From the NCBI GenBank assembly GCA_041663585.1, contig JBAYMN010000001.1:1-64000 (forward strand): DNA of 64,000 bases, written 5' to 3'. A program made the position numbers and the translations under genes. Source of the stretch: JALOBO01 sp023228225. Lineage in GTDB: Bacteria > Bacillota > Clostridia > Christensenellales > UBA1242. A model generated the notes under the pieces. It did no database searches, was not told where the DNA came from, and saw only the letters and a program-made list of their open reading frames with translations. Below are positions 61,684 to 64,000 of this stretch, in pieces. Numbering within the stretch: the stretch's first letter is position 1; the number at the start of each line of letters is the position of its first letter.

Positions 61684-61760
61684 GGCCTGGTAGCTCAGTT
61701 GGTTAGAGTGCAAGCCTGTCACGCTTGAGGTCGAGGGTTCGAACCCCTTTCAGGTCGCCA
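61684..61760 (+). tRNA. tRNA-Asp (anticodon GTC)
   Basis: Loop CTGTCAC gives GTC. The acceptor stem GGCCTGG/TCAGGTC contains G-T wobbles at 2-71 and 7-66. CCA encoded. Confidence 0.93.
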
Positions 61761-61788
61761 TTATAAATTGCCCGTAGGGGCAAAAAAT

Positions 61789-61864
61789 GCCTTGGTAGCT
61801 CAGTCGGTAGAGCAGGAGACTGAAAATCTCCGTGTCGGTGGTTCAATTCCGCCCCAAGGCACCA
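61789..61864 (+). tRNA. tRNA-Phe (anticodon GAA)
   Basis: Acceptor GCCTTGG/CCAAGGC, loop CTGAAAA gives GAA, discriminator A, CCA encoded. Confidence 0.95.
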
Positions 61865-61898
61865 CAAGTAATATTAACTTGTAGGTGGTATATTATTT

Positions 61899-61973
61899 GC
61901 TGGTGTGGCTCAATGGCAGAGCAGCTGACTTGTAATCAGCAGGTTGGTGGTTCAACTCCACTCACCAGCTCCA
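61899..61973 (+). tRNA. tRNA-Thr (anticodon TGT)
   Basis: Acceptor GCTGGTG/CACCAGC, loop CTTGTAA gives TGT, discriminator T, CCA encoded. Confidence 0.95.
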
Positions 61974-62135
61974 TTTTAACTTCAAAATTTTATAAATTTA
62001 ATCGTTTCTGTTTCATGTTTAGACCAGTCATTTATGTTTATATAAACTCCTGTCCTAAACATTTCGCGAGCCTCTAAATTTATTAAATTTTGAAGTTAAA
62101 ACCATTACTTTGTTTAACTTTATACTTAAAAATAT

Positions 62136-62220
62136 GGGCAGGTTCCAGAGTGGCCAAATGGGGCGGACTGTAAATCCGTTGTCTACGACTTCGATGGTCC
62201 GAATCCATCCCTGCCCACCA
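62136..62220 (+). tRNA. tRNA-Tyr (anticodon GTA)
   Basis: Acceptor GGGCAGG/CCTGCCC, loop CTGTAAA gives GTA, long class II variable arm, CCA encoded. A 162-nt spacer precedes it, larger than the others. Confidence 0.94.
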
Positions 62221-62226
62221 AAATTT

Positions 62227-62248
62227 AAAAAGCTGTAAGGCTTTTTTT
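62227..62248 (+). terminator. terminator of the tRNA operon
   Basis: AAAAAGC/GCTTTTT stem with a 6-nt loop and T-run, 7 nt after tRNA-Tyr. Confidence 0.75.
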
Positions 62249-62321
62249 ATTTACAAAAATCAAATGTTCTTTTGTTTTTATTAATGTTGACTTTTATAAA
62301 ACTTGCATGTAATAATATTAA

Positions 62322-62403
62322 CGTTGAGTGAAAAGCAAAGCAATTTGCCAATTCGTAATCCCGTCCAGCACTTGGTGGTCCGTGGTGGGTCGTTTTTTTG
62401 TTT
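62322..62403 (+). ncRNA. candidate small RNA
   Basis: TTGACT (62287-62292) and TAATAA (62310-62315) with a 17-bp spacer predict a start near 62322. The region contains an island far richer in GC than its surroundings (CCCGTCCAGCACTTGGTGG, then TCCGTGGTGGGTCG) with a CCAGCAC/GTGGTGG hairpin (one mismatch) and ends in seven T. No ORF of note. It matches no RNA family that I recognise. Confidence 0.4.
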
Positions 62404-62410
62404 TATATAA

Positions 62411-62443
62411 ATACACAGAGCAGTATAAAACTGCTCTGTGTAT
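62411..62443. terminator. perfect 13-bp terminator hairpin
   Basis: ATACACAGAGCAG/CTGCTCTGTGTAT with a 7-nt loop and flanking A/T tracts. It would end the leftward Asn/Thr-rich gene and any rightward small RNA. Confidence 0.85.
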
Positions 62444-62509
62444 ATTTTTAAACAAAATTTTATATGACTGTTACTAAAAAGCAAAATTTAGTAATAGTAT
62501 TTAAAATAA

Positions 62510-64000
62510 TTAATTGTGTACTCGTGGGGCTCTTCCGTTTTGTACCGGAGCAAATATTGAACCTATCATAGAAGTATTTCTATTTACTACTCTGTTTGTA
62601 GTTGTATTTTGATTTTGTGTGTTATTAATGCTACTGGTACGAGTGGCAGGATTGTTCGCTGAGGTTGTTGTAGGAGTTGTGCCATTATTAACTGCTGTAT
62701 TATTAGTATTTACCGCTGTGTTATTTGCAACTCCACTTGTAACGGAAGTACCATTATAATTATTGTTTTGTGTATTATTTAAACCATTTGTGTTTGTATT
62801 GGTTGTTCCGCTTGTAGTATTATCATTAGTTACGCTAGTTCCGGTTGTGCCATTAGTTACGCTAGTTCCGGTTGTGCCATTAGTTACGCTAGTTCCGGTT
62901 GTATCAGCAGTTGTTGTATCGGTTGCATCGGTAGTGATTAGATTGTCATTTAAGATTGATTGTATTTGTGTTAATGCCAAATATGAAGTGTAGCAATTTG
63001 ACAATCTATTTTCTAATACATTTAAAACTCTTAAATATTTTGCATTTATTACGTCAACATTGCTATTAAAGTTGTCCATTAAACCGCTTACACCACTTAA
63101 ACTGCTTACTAAATTACTATTATCATTTTCAATTGATTTATTAATTGTTGATAGAGTAACAATATATTCTTTAATTGTAGCAAGTTCATTTGCTGATAAT
63201 GTTACATTTGCAGAATTAAGTTGACTTGTTATAGTTTTTAGATTTTGTGCAATCGAAATTATTTCCGATTTTAAACTATCAAGTTCTGAATTTGCAGTAA
63301 GCACATCATTATTCATTGTTGATAAACTTTCTATTCTTGTTAAATAGTTATCCACTAAACTAGTATAGCCACTTCTTGAAGTACGCATAGTCGAATTAGT
63401 TGTGCCACTGGTATTTGTCGTATTTGTTGTACCAGTTGTATTTGTTGTGGAACTTGTACGAGCATTATTTGTATTATTATTGTTACTTATACCTGATACA
63501 GCATTTTTTATACGACTAAACGGAGAATAATTTCCGCTTAATCCCGAGCCTCTTATATATCTATAAGTAGGATAGTAAGTGCTGTTTTGGTCTGAACTTT
63601 GATAAACAGAATTGTTAGGATTTAAAACACTATTGTTAGTTGTTGTTCTGTTAAGTATTGCATTATTTGCTGATGCAGAATTATTTACACTATTAGAGTT
63701 TAAGGCATTACTACTGGTATTATTAATATTTGCATTATTTACAGTTGTTCTAGCGCCACCACTTAATGTATTAGCGTTTGTATTATTAGTATTTATTGAA
63801 TTAGTTGTGTCAGTAGTTGTATTGTTATTTATAGAATTCATATTACTTCTGTAATCACGATACATTTGTTGACGCTGTGTGGCAGTATTAGGGCTTTGAA
63901 CTGCTGTGTTATTAAAATTGTCATTTGCCGTAATAGTGCTATTAACTGTGTTCACTGTTGGTATATTAGCATTATTAACATTTGTTGAAGATGTATTATT
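62510..64000 (-). CDS. Asn/Thr-rich repetitive protein, 5' end beyond window
   Basis: At least 497 codons are open to the window edge, so the true start is outside; an internal GTG at 63955 is not a convincing start. Two Asn/Thr/Ser-rich disordered arms flank a helical core (about 200 residues, from YTSLVDNYLTRIESL to LALTQIQSILN) that looks like a coiled coil. The C-terminal arm carries nine-residue GTSVTNGTT repeats. No signal peptide can be judged. Possible surface, spore-coat or scaffold protein; unknown. It resembles the 15521 protein in composition. Confidence 0.65.
   Translation of the reverse strand, partial: NNTSSTNVNNANIPTVNTVNSTITANDNFNNTAVQSPNTATQRQQMYRDYRSNMNSINNNTTTDTTNSINTNNTNANTLSGGARTTVNNANINNTSSNALNSNSVNNSASANNAILNRTTTNNSVLNPNNSVYQSSDQNSTYYPTYRYIRGSGLSGNYSPFSRIKNAVSGISNNNNTNNARTSSTTNTTGTTNTTNTSGTTNSTMRTSRSGYTSLVDNYLTRIESLSTMNNDVLTANSELDSLKSEIISIAQNLKTITSQLNSANVTLSANELATIKEYIVTLSTINKSIENDNSNLVSSLSGVSGLMDNFNSNVDVINAKYLRVLNVLENRLSNCYTSYLALTQIQSILNDNLITTDATDTTTADTTGTSVTNGTTGTSVTNGTTGTSVTNDNTTSGTTNTNTNGLNNTQNNNYNGTSVTSGVANNTAVNTNNTAVNNGTTPTTTSANNPATRTSSINNTQNQNTTTNRVVNRNTSMIGSIFAPVQNGRAPRVHN
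62827..62902 (-). repeat. 27-bp tandem repeat within the Asn/Thr-rich gene
   Basis: Two full identical 27-bp units (62827-62853, 62854-62880) and a 22-bp partial third, in frame, encoding repeats of nine residues (TTGTSVTNG register). Identity at the DNA level indicates recent slippage or expansion. Confidence 0.92.

Noticed and set aside
61832..62077. Open reading frames across the tRNA operon
   Set aside because: They overlap tRNA-Phe and tRNA-Thr in full and have no ribosome site; they are chance frames.
62281..62484. 67-codon leftward open frame in the candidate small RNA region
   Set aside because: No ribosome site, runs across the perfect terminator hairpin at 62411-62443 and has no protein-like composition.
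62827..62902. Possible CRISPR-like direct repeats
   Set aside because: The 27-bp units are contiguous without spacers, are in frame, and encode nine-residue protein repeats.

Overview
The window is AT-rich (roughly 30% GC by eye) and comes from an endospore-forming, Gram-positive-type bacterium, most likely an uncultured member of the Bacillota (Clostridia). The evidence is the spoIIAA-spoIIAB-sigF operon, a SpoIIP and a PdaB-like deacetylase, a CtsR-McsA-McsB-ClpC operon under a CtsR operator, a SAM-I riboswitch, an LL-diaminopimelate aminotransferase route to lysine and peptidoglycan, and TTG/GTG starts with strong AGGAGG-type ribosome sites. I cannot name the genus. The DNA is chromosomal, with mostly housekeeping genes in short operons. 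I see no transposase, integrase, phage gene or CRISPR array.

Layout. 0-5.5 kb: tRNA-Leu with a truncated second tRNA-Leu, polA, a lytic transglycosylase, lysS. 5.6-7.7 kb: ApbE flavinyltransferase, NusG-II domain protein and Gx transporter operon. 7.8-9 kb: dinB. 9.1-14.4 kb: ctsR-mcsA-mcsB-clpC and hpf. 14.5-17.7 kb: an orphan ABC-type ATPase, a PucR-type HTH protein, an Asn/Gln-rich protein, a small helical protein and a cytoplasmic-type subtilase. 17.8-20.3 kb: cysteine desulfurase-like enzyme divergent from a DUF3343 protein, and a nucleoside phosphorylase. 20.5-22.7 kb: nth-obgE-yhbY. 22.8-24.7 kb: an unknown gene and murG. 25-31.3 kb: topoisomerase IV (parE-parC), pdaB-like, ssb-like. 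31.5-34 kb: an orphan HExxH protein, tRNA-Pro and a degenerate HAD protein. 34-37 kb: TetR-MMPL. 37-45.9 kb: glyA, riboswitch-metK, proS, DEAD-box helicase, cysK, folD, tRNA-Pro. 46-49.5 kb: ABC-2 exporter and an RsgI-like membrane protein. 49.6-52.4 kb: dapF-dapL-dapB. 52.5-57.5 kb: YwaF-like, GGDEF, DHH phosphoesterase, unknown, spoIIP, TM2 protein. 57.8-61.2 kb: diadenylate-cyclase-like protein, a repeat-rich intergenic region, sigF operon. 61.4-62.2 kb: a six-tRNA operon. 62.5-64 kb: an Asn/Thr-rich repetitive protein running off the window.

How the genes work together: three themes stand out. One is forespore commitment and early engulfment (SigF operon, SpoIIP, PdaB-like). Another is proteostasis and stress (CtsR regulon, HPF, DEAD-box helicase). 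The third is one-carbon, methionine and sulfur metabolism (glyA, folD, SAM riboswitch-metK, cysK, cysteine desulfurase-like).

The most unusual content is not protein-coding. A family of 27-nt palindromes with compensatory arm changes recurs at gene 3' ends, mostly between convergent genes, and is assembled with other structured modules into mosaic repeats. One copy encodes the FolD C-terminus. Next to sigF, a 165-bp direct repeat brackets one such mosaic. Other items for a second look are a tRNA-Pro with anticodon AGG, a probable leaderless gene with a degenerate HAD active site, an orphan zincin-like protein, a divergent MetK, and a candidate small RNA after the tRNA operon.
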